The notes under the pieces are model-generated. The model saw only the letters and a program-made list of their open reading frames with translations. It did no database searches and was not told where the DNA came from. From contig CBDIBC010000005.1 of assembly GCA_965276635.1 (NCBI GenBank), forward strand, positions 310,001-374,000: DNA of 64,000 nucleotides. Direction: 5' to 3'. Within the stretch, counting starts at the first letter, position 1, and each line of letters begins with the position of its first letter. Source of the DNA: CBDIBC01 sp965276635 (GTDB taxonomy: Bacteria > Actinomycetota > Acidimicrobiia > Acidimicrobiales > Palsa-688). A program made the position numbers and the translations under genes. Shown piece after piece: positions 42,664 through 51,815 of the stretch.

Positions 42664-45537
42664 ATGCTCCGGATGCCACGACCAGGCTGGCGACACATCG
42701 CGATGGCGCTGGGAGCACTGGCCGTGACGTTCGTCACGATCGGCGGCAACACCCTCGCCACTGCGGCCTCAGGATCCAATGATGCGCCGTCAGCCATCTC
42801 CGAGCTGTCTTGGGCTTCAGCGACACCGGTCGGCGACACGACGCCGATCGGTCCAAGCGGTCAGATCGAGGCCGTTGCCTGTCCATCGACGAACCTCTGT
42901 GTGGCGGGTGACGGCGGGGGCGACATCCTCACGTCGATCGACCCAACCGGAGGACCGAACGCGTGGGATCGATCCCTCATTGACGTAGGCGGTTGGATCA
43001 CAGGGGTGGCCTGCCCGTCGACGACGCTCTGCGTCGCCACTGACGCATCAGGAATGGTGCTGACCAGCACCGATCCGACGGGCGGAGCCGGCACCTGGTC
43101 GAGCACACCAATCGAGCCGGGAAGCAAGCTGACTGCGGTGTCATGCGGCTCAGCCGCGGCTTGCGCGGTTGTCGATGCGAGCGGCAGCGTATTCACGAGC
43201 ACCCAGCCCTCGTCCCCGTCGGCGAGATGGATACGCGAGAGGACCGGCATCGACGAGAGCTTCACCAGTATCTCGTGCCCGTCACCCAGTCAATGCGTAG
43301 CGGTGACCGGAGGAGGGAGGGCCGCCATATCCAGCACTGCATTCGGTCCTCAAGCCTCGTGGACAGTCACGACAGTCGGAGCGACCGACCTCTTGACCGT
43401 CTCGTGCAGCTCCGCCACGCAATGCATTGTCGGCGACAAGAGCGGCGACATATGGGGCTCGACCGATGACGGCGCGACGTGGCTACGGTCGAACATCGAC
43501 GCCGGCAACTGGGTCTCGACGGTCTCATGTGACACGCTTCGATGCGTCGCCGCCGACTCGTGGGGGAGGGTGCTCGTCTCCACCACCCCGATGGTCTCTA
43601 CGTCCTGGGTGGCCGACACCTCCGCCGTCACGGGATCAACCAATTACGCTACCGGATCCTCCTGCGCTGCTGGCCTATGCTTGGTCGTCAATCAGTCCGG
43701 TCAGGTTCTTTCACACGTCACGGGCACCTCCTGGAACGTGGTTGCCGTCAACCATGCCAATGCCATCGACAGCGTGACATGCCCCTCGGCAGGGCTCTGC
43801 CTCGCTGGAGACGCCGGCGGGCACATCTCAGTCAGCACAAATCCTGCGGCTGCGAACCCCATGTGGACGAGCGCGTACGTCGACCCCGGTACATGGATTA
43901 CCCGAGTCACATGTCCCTCGACCAGCCTGTGCGTCGCTACCGACGGATCTGGTGGGATCCTGGTCTCCACCAACCCGCTCGGCGGCGCGAGCTCCTGGTC
44001 GAGGACCGACGTGGATGGATCGACCACAATCTGGGGGTTGTCCTGCACGTCGGAGGCCGAGTGCGTCGCGGCAGACGGGAGTGGAAGGATCCTCTACTCG
44101 TCGGACCCGACAAGCGGGTCCTGGACGCGGACGGATGTGGACGGGTCGACGATCATCTGGGCTTTGAGCTGCCCGTCGTCCACGCTCTGTGTGGCGACGG
44201 ACCAAGCCGGAAACGTGCTCACGTCTACGTCACCTGGCTCCCCTCAGAGTTGGAGGACGACGGCACTGCACGTCGCTGGCATCGGTGCCTTGGCCTGTCC
44301 GAGCCCAGACCTCTGCTTCGCCGGTGACGGCAGCGGCGATATCCTGCGATCGGACGACCCAACCGGGGGCAGCGTCCAATGGACCACCGCCGCGAGCGAC
44401 CCCGGTCACTGGATCGCCTCGATTGGTTGTGCGTCCCTCAACCGTTGCGTCGCTGTCGACAGCGGCGGCCAAGCTCTCGACGATACAGCTCCGTCCTTCG
44501 CTGCCTCACACTGGACCAGCGCAGACATCCATGGCGGCCAGGTGATCTGGGACGTCTCGTGCCCGTCGGCCGCGATGTGTGTCGCCGGAGACATCGCCGG
44601 CGATCTACTGGTCGGAATCCAACCAGCGCCTGTTGCTGCACCGCCGATGACAACTGCGCCGGCACCTCCTGCGTCGACGACAGCTGCACCCGTGCCTGCT
44701 CCGCCGACGATGACACAACCGGCGACATCTCCATCCCCAACCCAAACGTCGCCAACGCCAGCTGCTACCGCCTGCTCCCTAGCTCCACGTCGGACGGTGA
44801 GTGGAACCCTGATCGCAGTGGCGGCCGCCGGCTCACCCTCGTGTCCGGGCTACCTGACAGCTACGCGAACAGGTCAGGTCGGGGCGTTCGGAGGCGCCAA
44901 ATTGGAAGGCGACCTCATGGGTATCACCCTCAGTTCGCCAGTAGTAACGATGTCGGCCACACCCGATACCGGGGGGTACTGGCTCGTGGGAGCGGACGGC
45001 GGCGTCTTCACGTTTGGCGACGCGCCCTTCCTCGGCTCCATGGGCAGCACACGGCTGAACGCGCCGATCGTGGCTATGGCGAGCACTCCGAGCGGCCATG
45101 GGTACTGGCTCGTCGCCGCAGACGGCGGCATTTTCACGTTTGGTGACGCACACTTCTTCGGTTCCACCGGCTCCCTCCGCCTGAACCGGCCCATCGTCGG
45201 GATGGCGCCAACTCCCAGCGGCACCGGCTACTGGCTCGTTGCCGCCGACGGCGGGATATTCACCTTCGGCCAAGCTAGATTCGCGGGATCGACCGGTGGC
45301 ATGCACCTGAATGCGCCGGTGGTTGGGATGATTGCCAGCCCGCAGGGGACGGGCTATCAGCTCGTGGGTCAAGATGGCGGCATCTTCACCTTCGACGCCC
45401 CGTTCTACGGTTCGCTCGGGGCATCGACGCTCAGCTCTCCGATCGTCGCCGCCGCGGCGTCGCCCGGCTCGGGCGGCTACTACCTCGCGCTCGCCGACGG
45501 CGGCATCAGGGCGTTTGGCGACGCCAAGGTATTTTAG
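42664..45537 (+). CDS. Large secreted protein: Cys-blade propeller plus DGGIFTFGDA repeats
   Basis: 957 aa from ATG 42664. A signal helix (HIAMALGALAVTFVTIGG) ends in AAS. Residues 50-650 repeat the same Cys-paired blades as the preceding protein (CPSTNLCVAGDGGG, CPSTTLCVATDASG, CPSTSLCVATDGSG and others). A Pro/Thr-rich linker (about 655-700) leads to residues 730-957 with five or six units like YWLVAADGGIFTFGDA-FFGST, another propeller-like repeat found alone in the protein at 61454. It is thus a fusion of two repeat types. Probable tandem paralogue of the preceding gene; no catalytic motif seen. Confidence 0.78.
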   Translation: MLRMPRPGWRHIAMALGALAVTFVTIGGNTLATAASGSNDAPSAISELSWASATPVGDTTPIGPSGQIEAVACPSTNLCVAGDGGGDILTSIDPTGGPNAWDRSLIDVGGWITGVACPSTTLCVATDASGMVLTSTDPTGGAGTWSSTPIEPGSKLTAVSCGSAAACAVVDASGSVFTSTQPSSPSARWIRERTGIDESFTSISCPSPSQCVAVTGGGRAAISSTAFGPQASWTVTTVGATDLLTVSCSSATQCIVGDKSGDIWGSTDDGATWLRSNIDAGNWVSTVSCDTLRCVAADSWGRVLVSTTPMVSTSWVADTSAVTGSTNYATGSSCAAGLCLVVNQSGQVLSHVTGTSWNVVAVNHANAIDSVTCPSAGLCLAGDAGGHISVSTNPAAANPMWTSAYVDPGTWITRVTCPSTSLCVATDGSGGILVSTNPLGGASSWSRTDVDGSTTIWGLSCTSEAECVAADGSGRILYSSDPTSGSWTRTDVDGSTIIWALSCPSSTLCVATDQAGNVLTSTSPGSPQSWRTTALHVAGIGALACPSPDLCFAGDGSGDILRSDDPTGGSVQWTTAASDPGHWIASIGCASLNRCVAVDSGGQALDDTAPSFAASHWTSADIHGGQVIWDVSCPSAAMCVAGDIAGDLLVGIQPAPVAAPPMTTAPAPPASTTAAPVPAPPTMTQPATSPSPTQTSPTPAATACSLAPRRTVSGTLIAVAAAGSPSCPGYLTATRTGQVGAFGGAKLEGDLMGITLSSPVVTMSATPDTGGYWLVGADGGVFTFGDAPFLGSMGSTRLNAPIVAMASTPSGHGYWLVAADGGIFTFGDAHFFGSTGSLRLNRPIVGMAPTPSGTGYWLVAADGGIFTFGQARFAGSTGGMHLNAPVVGMIASPQGTGYQLVGQDGGIFTFDAPFYGSLGASTLSSPIVAAAASPGSGGYYLALADGGIRAFGDAKVF

Positions 45538-45688
45538 GACGGCCAGCTGGGGCGAGTTCGAGGCGTGATCCCTTGGGCGAGGGGACAGCCGACGTTCACC
45601 GACTTCTACGCGGGAGCCGACGCTAGCGTCATGACCGTGCATATCGACGCCGCCCCCCAAGTTCCAGGATCCGGCTGCGTCTGAGCCG

Positions 45689-46162
45689 ATGCCGGTGAGC
45701 CCCTACCTGAAGTCCATCCGTTCGAAGATCGGCCAGGACCTTCTGCTGGTGCCGACAGTATCTGCAGCGGTGTTCGACGATGTTGGAAACCTCCTGCTTG
45801 CCCGCCATGTCCACGGTGACGCGTGGGCACCGGTCGGCGGGATCGTCGACCTCGACGAGGAGCCCGCCGACGCAGCGCGTCGAGAGGTGGCGGAGGAGAC
45901 GGGCCTCAACGTCGAGGTGATCGGACTGATCGGGGCGTACGGAGGTCCGGAATGCCGGATGACCTACGCGAACGGGGATCGCATCGCGTTCGTCGCAACG
46001 CTCTTCGCCTGCCGTTTGATCAGCGGGAACACACGCCTCCAGCGAAACGAGATCAGCGAGCTCGGCTGGTTCAGTCAGGAAGCGGCCATGCTGCTCCATC
46101 GACTGCCCTGGTGGGTGTGCTCTCCTGATCTGGCCCCACTTCCTGCGGTGTTGCTCGTCTGA
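45689..46162 (+). CDS. NUDIX hydrolase, C-terminus replaced by the IS21 end
   Basis: 157 aa as read. PTVSAAVFDDVGNLLLARHV, then the Nudix box VGGIVDLDEEPADAARREVA, EETGL, and ECRMTYANGDRIAFVATLFA, EISELGWFSQEA. The native sequence runs to about RLPWW (residue 142); the last 15 residues (VCSPDLAPLPAVLLV) are encoded by the left end of the IS21 element starting at 46116. The catalytic box is intact, so the protein could still work with a new tail. The lost C-terminus was not found on the other side of the element. Confidence 0.8.
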   Translation: MPVSPYLKSIRSKIGQDLLLVPTVSAAVFDDVGNLLLARHVHGDAWAPVGGIVDLDEEPADAARREVAEETGLNVEVIGLIGAYGGPECRMTYANGDRIAFVATLFACRLISGNTRLQRNEISELGWFSQEAAMLLHRLPWWVCSPDLAPLPAVLLV

Positions 46163-46174
46163 TTTGGCCCCGCC
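46116..46174 (+). repeat. Left terminal repeats of the IS21 element
   Basis: Terminal TGTGCTCT, then CTGATCTGGCCCCA (46125-46138) and CTCGTCTGATTTGGCCCCGCC (46154-46174). The second copy matches the right-end copy at all but one position. Multiple internal repeats at each end are typical transposase-binding sites of IS21. Confidence 0.8.
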
Positions 46175-46218
46175 TGGGGTCCACCAGCGGCGGCTGCGCA
46201 GGGTGGACCGTTGGGGTC

Positions 46219-46902
46219 ATGTCGAGGGGATCGAGGGTGGGGTTGTACGAGCAGATCCGTAGGGCGCACGACCGGGAGGAGCTGTCGATTCGGGAGTTGG
46301 CGCGCCGGTTCGGTGTGCATCGTCGTGATGTGCGTCGGGCGTTGGCTTCGCCGGTCCCGCCGGCCCGGAAGCGGCCGGAGCGGGTGGCGCCGAAGCTCGA
46401 TGCGTGGAAGCCGGTGATCGACGGGTGGTTGGTGGAGGACCGCAGCGCGCCGTGCAAGCAGCGGCACACGGGCCGGCGGGTGTGGCAACGCCTGGTCGAG
46501 GAATGCGGCGCCGAGGTGGGCGAGTCCACGGTCCGCCGCTACGTGGCGGAGGTCCGCCGGGCCCAAGAGGTCCCGCCGGCGGAGGTGATGGTCCCGCAGC
46601 GCCATGTCCTCGGTGATGAGGGCGAGGTGGATTTCGGGACCGTGACGGTCGAGGTCGCCGGCGTGCGGATCGACGTGTCGCTGTTCGTGATGCGCCTGTC
46701 GGCGTCGGGGAAGTCCTTCGCTCGGGCGTATCTGTCGGAGGGCCAGGAAGTGTTCCTCGATGGCCATGTCCGGGCGTTCGACCATCTCGGCGGTGTCCCA
46801 GCGAGGATCCGCTACGACAACTTGAAAGCGGCGGTCACCAAGATTCTGCGGGGCCGGGACCGCATCGAGTCGGACCGCTTCGTGGCGCTGCGATCGCATT
46901 AC
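46219..46902 (+). pseudogene. istA: istA, 5-prime part (codons 1-228)
   Basis: From ATG 46219 the IS21 transposase begins with an HTH (LSIRELARRFGVHRRDVRRA) and enters the catalytic core: DEGEVDFGTVTVEVAGVR (first Asp, about residue 137) and PARIRYDNLKAAVTKILRG (second Asp, about residue 200). Codon 228 (Tyr, LRSHY) is the last native one; the frame then reads eight foreign residues into the inserted recombinase unit and stops at 46929. The remaining 280 codons resume at 50748. If the insert left precisely the gene would be whole. Confidence 0.9.
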
Positions 46903-46903
46903 C

Positions 46904-46915
46904 TATTTACTGAAC
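46904..46915 (+). repeat. Left terminal inverted repeat of the recombinase unit
   Basis: TATTTACTGAAC, matching the complement of the right end (TATTCTCTGAAC) at 10 of 12 bases. It lies at the exact istA breakpoint and may be the core site used for strand exchange. Confidence 0.65.
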
Positions 46916-46995
46916 TACTGCCTATATAGATCCAGGTGAGGGGCCATGTTGGGCATCCGCGGTTTGGGGGTGGGGTCCTGATAGACAACCGCCCC

Positions 46996-48213
46996 ATGGC
47001 CCGCGAGCGAGACGCTTCAACCGATATGGCTGCGGTGGTGGTGCCTCAGGTCGGTCGCCTTGCGGATACCGGGGATCGGTTGGAGCCATACCGGGTCGTC
47101 GGCCCCGACGGGGTGGCGGTGGAGGCGGTGTCGGCTTGGTTTGCTGATCTGCAGGCTGGGGGTCGGTCGGTGGCGACGGTCCGGTCGTATGGGATGGACC
47201 TGCTGCGCTGGTTCCGGTTTTTGTGGGCGATTGACGTGTCGTGGGATCGGGCGACGGCCGGCGATGCCCGCGATTTCTGTCGTTGGTTGCTGGTGGCGGG
47301 CAAGCCGGCGCGTCCGCACTGGCGGCATCCAGACGTGCCGGTGGCGGCGACGGCGGTGGCGTACGCGGCGTCGGTGAGGGTGCATAGCGAGACGGTGCTT
47401 CGGGGTTTCTACGATTTTCACCGTGATGCCGGCAGCGGTCCGGTGCTGAATCCGTTCCCGTTGGACCGTTCCCGCCGGGGCGGGCGCGCCCACGCCCATC
47501 ACAACCCGATGGAGCCGCACCGCAACGATCGGACGGGCCGTTACCGGCCGAGGGTCGCGACTCGGATCCCGCGGGCGGTCCCCGACGACGAGTTCAACGA
47601 GATCTTCGCCAGGTTGCCGTCGCACCGCGACCGTGCTTTGGTGGCGTTCTACGTGTCGACGGGGGCTCGGGCGTCTGAGCTGTTGTCGGTCACGTTGGGC
47701 GGGGTTGATCCGGGCCGTCAGCTGATCAGGGTGATACGCAAGGGCAGCGGGGCGGCCCAGGAGCTTCCGGCGTCTGTCGACGCGTTCGTGTGGTTGCGGC
47801 TGTATCAGGTGGAGATGGGCGAGCTGATCCCGACGGGACGTCGACAGCCGTTGTGGTGGACGTTGCGCCGCCCGGCGCGTCCGTTGACCTATCACGGCGC
47901 GCACCGCATGTTCGAGCGGGTGAACGTGTCGGCGGGGACGGCGGCGACGCTGCACTCGTTGCGTCACACGGCCGCCTACCGGATGGCTCTGGACCCGGCG
48001 CTGCCGCTCACCGATGTGCAGGCGGTGTTGGGCCACGCCCAGCTCACCACCACCCAGATTTACCTCACCCCCCGCAAGGAAGACGTGATCCGCCGGGTGC
48101 TGGCCCATCACGCCGAGCAGACCCGCCTGGCGGCGGAGCGGGCCGTTCCAGTGGCCGCGCCGGGATATCGGCCCGAGACCCTCGAGGTTCTCTTCGGCCG
48201 GGCCATTTCGTGA
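46996..48213 (+). CDS. Tyrosine recombinase A of the inserted unit (TnpA-like)
   Basis: 405 aa from ATG 46996. The N-terminal SAM-like domain (SAWFADLQAGGRSVATVRSY, DLLRWFRFLWAIDVSWDRAT) binds core DNA. The catalytic domain has Arg in FYVSTGARASELLSVTLGG, HSLRH in TLHSLRHTAAYRM, and LGHAQLTTTQIYLTP with the His and nucleophile Tyr. All catalytic residues are present, so it should be active. Its stop overlaps the start of the second recombinase (GTGA at 48210), suggesting that both act together as in Tn554. Confidence 0.92.
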   Translation: MARERDASTDMAAVVVPQVGRLADTGDRLEPYRVVGPDGVAVEAVSAWFADLQAGGRSVATVRSYGMDLLRWFRFLWAIDVSWDRATAGDARDFCRWLLVAGKPARPHWRHPDVPVAATAVAYAASVRVHSETVLRGFYDFHRDAGSGPVLNPFPLDRSRRGGRAHAHHNPMEPHRNDRTGRYRPRVATRIPRAVPDDEFNEIFARLPSHRDRALVAFYVSTGARASELLSVTLGGVDPGRQLIRVIRKGSGAAQELPASVDAFVWLRLYQVEMGELIPTGRRQPLWWTLRRPARPLTYHGAHRMFERVNVSAGTAATLHSLRHTAAYRMALDPALPLTDVQAVLGHAQLTTTQIYLTPRKEDVIRRVLAHHAEQTRLAAERAVPVAAPGYRPETLEVLFGRAIS

Positions 48214-50681
48214 GCGTCGCTGTCGATCAGCCCACCGTGTCATCGTGCCCGGATGCGCTGTTGCCTGCGGTGGCTGCTGCCGGGTTCCGGCCTCGTTCGA
48301 TGCCGACGCGTTGGCCAGCAACTTGCCTGTCCGTGCAGGAGTTGTTGGCCCGGCTGATGTCACCACCGTTCGTGTTGGAGTCGTCGGCGAAGCAGTCCAG
48401 ACGTGTCGGGGGCTTGAAGCTGATGGTGGCCTGGCTGGCGGACCAGGCTGGCGAGACCTGGCAGCAGCGTTGGCTGTCGAGCGGAGCCGACGACGCGGTG
48501 GGCGCCTGGCGGCAGGTTCCGGTCGGGTGGCTGCACGCGGGTGGTCATCGAACGGCGTATCGACACGAGGCGTTGGTGGAGGCGTTGCCGGTGCTGGTCT
48601 CCGCGGATGTGATTCGGCCGTCGCTGCGCTGGCTGGTGGGCGGCGGGCCGGCCAGAGGCGGCCTGCTCCTGCGAACGCTGGTCGCGTCCCGGGATCCGGG
48701 AGGGTTTGCCCGTCTGGGGGCAGCCTGCGACGCCGCTCCGGGCGTCTCGGTGGTGGCGAGAGGCCAAACGTTGTATCGGGCCGCGATGATCGTCGCCGCC
48801 AAGGGTGGCGTGCTCGGCGACATCATCGTCGGCGACCTTCTGGAACTCTTCGACGCCCAAGCCGACGCCTACGACAACCCGTCTGCCGGGCGGACGCTGT
48901 TCTATCGGCTCCTGCACGACATGGGGACTTTCGGGCCGGCCGCGCCGCCGACCCTTCGAGCATTACGCACCGCCGGCCAGCGCAGCCCCGACGAGCTGAT
49001 CGACCGCTACCGGCTGAAGTGTCGTCCCGTCCGCGATCTGTTGGTCGACTATCTCCGCGAGCGTCAGCCGGCGCTGGACTACAACAGCTTGGAGTCGCTG
49101 GCCAACTTCTTGGGCAAGCTGTTCTGGTCGGACCTGGAACGCCACCATCCCGGCATCGACAGCTTGCACCTGAGCGTCGGGGTGGCCGACGGGTGGAAGC
49201 GACGTCTGCGAACCGTGACAAAGACGGTCACGACGCCCGCAGGGGAAAAGGCAGAGGTGGCCGTGGAGCGGATCAACTACCGGGAGTGCCTGACCCCGGT
49301 GCGGGCGTTCTACCTCGACCTCGCTCACTGGGCGGTGGAGGACCCGGCCCGGTGGGCGACCTGGGTGGCTCGCTGTCCGGTCGGCGCCGAGGAAATCAAC
49401 CGGCGCAAGGCCAAACGCAAACTTAAGTCCCGAATGGACTCCCGCACCCGTGAACGCCTGCCGGTGCTACCCGTTGTCGTGCGCTGTGTCGCCGAACGAC
49501 GAACTGCCGCGGCCGCGCTTCTCGACGCAGCCCGTCAAGCCGGGCCAGGGGAGCCGTTCATGGCTGCGGGACTCACGCTGGTGCGCTCCGTCGTCGAGGC
49601 TCGTTCGGGTGCTGGCAAGGTCTGGGCCCACAACCCTGCCGATGGCCGACGCCGCGACCTGGTGCGAGAAGAGGACCACGCGTTCTGGGCCTGGGCCATC
49701 GTCGAGGTGCTGCGCTCCACCGGTGTCCGTGTCGAGGAACTACGCGAGCTCAGTCACCACAGCTTGGTGCAATACCACCTGCCCACCACCGGCGAGATCG
49801 TCCCGTTGCTGCAGATCCTTCCCTCCAAGACCGACACCGAACGCCTCCTGGTCGTCAGCCCCGAGCTGGCCGACGTCCTCGGCGCCATCATCCTGCGTGT
49901 CAGCGACGGGACCGGAACCGTCCCGCTCGTCCCCTCCTACGACACCCACGAACGAGTGTGGTCGGCTCCGGCACCGTTGCTGTTCCAGCGCCGCCTGAAC
50001 ACCGAGACCCGGGTGATCGCCGACAGCATGGTCCGCACCCTGCTCTGCGGCGCTCTGGCTCACACCGGCCTCGTTGACCCCGCCGACGGCGAGCCGCTGC
50101 GCTACACGCCGCATGACTTCCGCCGAATGTTCATCACCGACGCGGTGCTCAACGGGCTGCCTCCTCACATCGCGCAGATCATCGCCGGGCACCGCGACAT
50201 CAACGTCACCATGGGCTACAAGGCCGTCTACCCCGAAGAAGCCGTCCAAGCCCACCTGGCGTTCCTGGCCCGACGACGATCTCTGCGGCCCAGCGACGAA
50301 TACCGGACCCCGACCGACGAGGAGTGGCAAGAGTTCCTCGGTCATTTCGAGAAACGCAAGGTCTCCATCGGGACCTGCGCCCGAGCGTTCTCCACGCCCT
50401 GCATCCACGAGCACGCCTGCGTCCGCTGCCCAATGCTGTGGCCCGACCCCGCCCAGCAGCCACGCCTCGCCGAGATCCGCGACAACCTCAACGCCCGCAT
50501 CGCCGAAGCCGAACGAGAAGGCTGGCACGGCGAGGTCGAAGGACTCAAGATCAGCCTGGCCGGCGCGCACGAAAAGCTCACCCAAATCGACAACCGCTCA
50601 AACACCGTCCGCGTGAGCATCCCTGTCCGGCTGCGCTCACTGGCGCCAGTGGCAACGAGCACCCCGACAGCACACCAATAG
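48210..50681 (+). CDS. Large tyrosine recombinase B with C-terminal Cys/coiled-coil tail (TnpB-like)
   Basis: 823 aa from GTG 48210. A long N-terminal region (1-470) of unrecognised DNA-binding type precedes the catalytic domain: LRSTGVRVEELRELSHHSL (Arg), HDFRRMFITDAV (HxxR), QIIAGHRDINVTMGYKAVYP (His and Tyr). The C-terminal 110 residues contain CARAFSTPCIHEHACVRCPM, a Cys/His cluster that could bind zinc, then a helical segment (RDNLNARIAEAEREGWHGEV) likely to be coiled coil. That tail may stand in for the separate TnpC of Tn554. It is unusually long for the family. Confidence 0.9.
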   Translation: MSVAVDQPTVSSCPDALLPAVAAAGFRPRSMPTRWPATCLSVQELLARLMSPPFVLESSAKQSRRVGGLKLMVAWLADQAGETWQQRWLSSGADDAVGAWRQVPVGWLHAGGHRTAYRHEALVEALPVLVSADVIRPSLRWLVGGGPARGGLLLRTLVASRDPGGFARLGAACDAAPGVSVVARGQTLYRAAMIVAAKGGVLGDIIVGDLLELFDAQADAYDNPSAGRTLFYRLLHDMGTFGPAAPPTLRALRTAGQRSPDELIDRYRLKCRPVRDLLVDYLRERQPALDYNSLESLANFLGKLFWSDLERHHPGIDSLHLSVGVADGWKRRLRTVTKTVTTPAGEKAEVAVERINYRECLTPVRAFYLDLAHWAVEDPARWATWVARCPVGAEEINRRKAKRKLKSRMDSRTRERLPVLPVVVRCVAERRTAAAALLDAARQAGPGEPFMAAGLTLVRSVVEARSGAGKVWAHNPADGRRRDLVREEDHAFWAWAIVEVLRSTGVRVEELRELSHHSLVQYHLPTTGEIVPLLQILPSKTDTERLLVVSPELADVLGAIILRVSDGTGTVPLVPSYDTHERVWSAPAPLLFQRRLNTETRVIADSMVRTLLCGALAHTGLVDPADGEPLRYTPHDFRRMFITDAVLNGLPPHIAQIIAGHRDINVTMGYKAVYPEEAVQAHLAFLARRRSLRPSDEYRTPTDEEWQEFLGHFEKRKVSIGTCARAFSTPCIHEHACVRCPMLWPDPAQQPRLAEIRDNLNARIAEAEREGWHGEVEGLKISLAGAHEKLTQIDNRSNTVRVSIPVRLRSLAPVATSTPTAHQ

Positions 50682-50734
50682 ACATCCGCCACCGATTTCC
50701 GCGGTCGGCCCCATCGCTCGAGCCCCGATTTCAA

Positions 50735-50746
50735 GTTCAGAGAATA
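50735..50746 (+). repeat. Right terminal inverted repeat of the recombinase unit
   Basis: GTTCAGAGAATA, inverted partner of 46904-46915, immediately followed by the resumed istA codons (CGC TTC GAC). Confidence 0.65.
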
Positions 50747-50747
50747 C

Positions 50748-51590
50748 CGCTTCGACAGCTTCTTTTGCGTCCCGGGCGTGAAGGGCGCGCACGAGAAGGG
50801 CGGTGTGGAGGGCGAGGTCGGCCGGTTCCGCCGCCGCCATCTCGTTCCCGTGCCGAAGATCGGATCGATGGCCGAGCTGAATGAGCTGCTCGCCGTCGGG
50901 GTCGCCAAAGACGACGCTCGCCATGTCGGCGCCCGCCGGCTGTGTGTCGGCGAGCACTTCGCCCTCGAAGCGGCCGAGCTGCGGGCCCTGCCCGCAGAGG
51001 CGTTCGACGTCACCGGCGTGGAGGCACCCCGTGTGGACCGCAAAGCGAGGGTGTCGGTCCGGTCGTGTCTGTATTCGGTCCCGGCCCGCTACGTCGGCCG
51101 GCGCCTGGATGCCCGGGTCGGCGCCGAGACCATCACGGTCTACGACGGCGCCACGATCGTCGCCCGCCATGCCCGCGGGCTGAAGGGCGACGAGGTCTTG
51201 GTCTTGGACCATTACCTCGAGGTGCTGGCGGTCAAGCCCGGCGCGCTTGCCGGGTCGACTCCTCTGGCCCGGGCGAGGGCAGCGGGGAGCTTCGAGCGCG
51301 CCCATGAGCGGTTCTGGGTCGAGGCCCGGCGCCGTCGCGGCGACCGGGACGGCACCCGGGCACTGATCGAGGTGCTGTTGTTGCACCGGGTCCTGCCGGC
51401 GGGCCAGGTGACCGCCGGGATCGACCGGGCCCTGGCCGCCGGGTCGATCGACGCGGCCGTCGTGGCCATCGAAGCCCGCCGGGCGGCGGAGACCGGCGCC
51501 CCGGTCGTGCCGCTCGGCGAGGGCCTCTCCCGCTTCGACCGGCCAGCGCCGAGCACCGCCGCCTACGACCAGCTCCTCGCAGCGCGATGA
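50748..51590 (+). pseudogene. istA: istA, 3-prime part (codons 229-508)
   Basis: Resumes exactly where the first part breaks: RFDSFFCVPGVKGAHEKGGV, with the catalytic Glu in GGVEGEVGRFRR, then RVSVRSCLYSVPARYVGRRL (the beta-barrel region after the core) and the C-terminal helices. Together the two parts give a 508-aa IstA of normal length. As it stands this piece has no start. Its stop overlaps the istB ATG (ATGA at 51587), the usual IS21 coupling. Confidence 0.9.
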
Positions 51591-51785
51591 CCGCCAAGCT
51601 GTCCGACGACGCCGCCAAGGCGGCGATCGGCGCCGCCGCACGCGAGTTACGGCTGCCGGTGGTGCGCTCCGACGCCGCCCGCCTCGCCGAGTCGGCGCAG
51701 CGGTCCGGCACCTCTTATCTCGGCTACCTCGCCGAGGTCCTCTCCGCCGAGGTCGACGCCCGATCCGAACGCCGCCGGGCACGAC
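51587..51785 (+). pseudogene. istB: istB, 5-prime part
   Basis: ATG 51587 begins the IstB helper ATPase: TAKLSDDAAKAAIGAAAREL, GTSYLGYLAEVLSAEVDARS and ERRRAR. After base 51785 the IS3 copy begins. Codon 67 is completed by bases 53180-53181 once the IS3 and one copy of its CGAC target duplication are removed. Confidence 0.88.
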
Positions 51786-51815
51786 TGGGCCTCCCCCGCC
51801 AGACCGGACACCGGT

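Larger units (their letters stand above)
46903..50747 (+). mobile_element. Insertion unit with two large tyrosine recombinases, inside istA
   Basis: A 3.85-kb unit that contains two overlapping tyrosine-recombinase genes and almost nothing else. Its ends are imperfect 12-bp inverted repeats (46904-46915 and 50735-50746). Joining CATTAC on the left with CGCTTCGAC on the right restores the istA reading frame as SHY-RFDSFF. The layout (smaller plus larger recombinase, coupled) recalls TnpA/TnpB of the Tn554 family, but I see no separate tnpC and no cargo. Confidence 0.82.
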
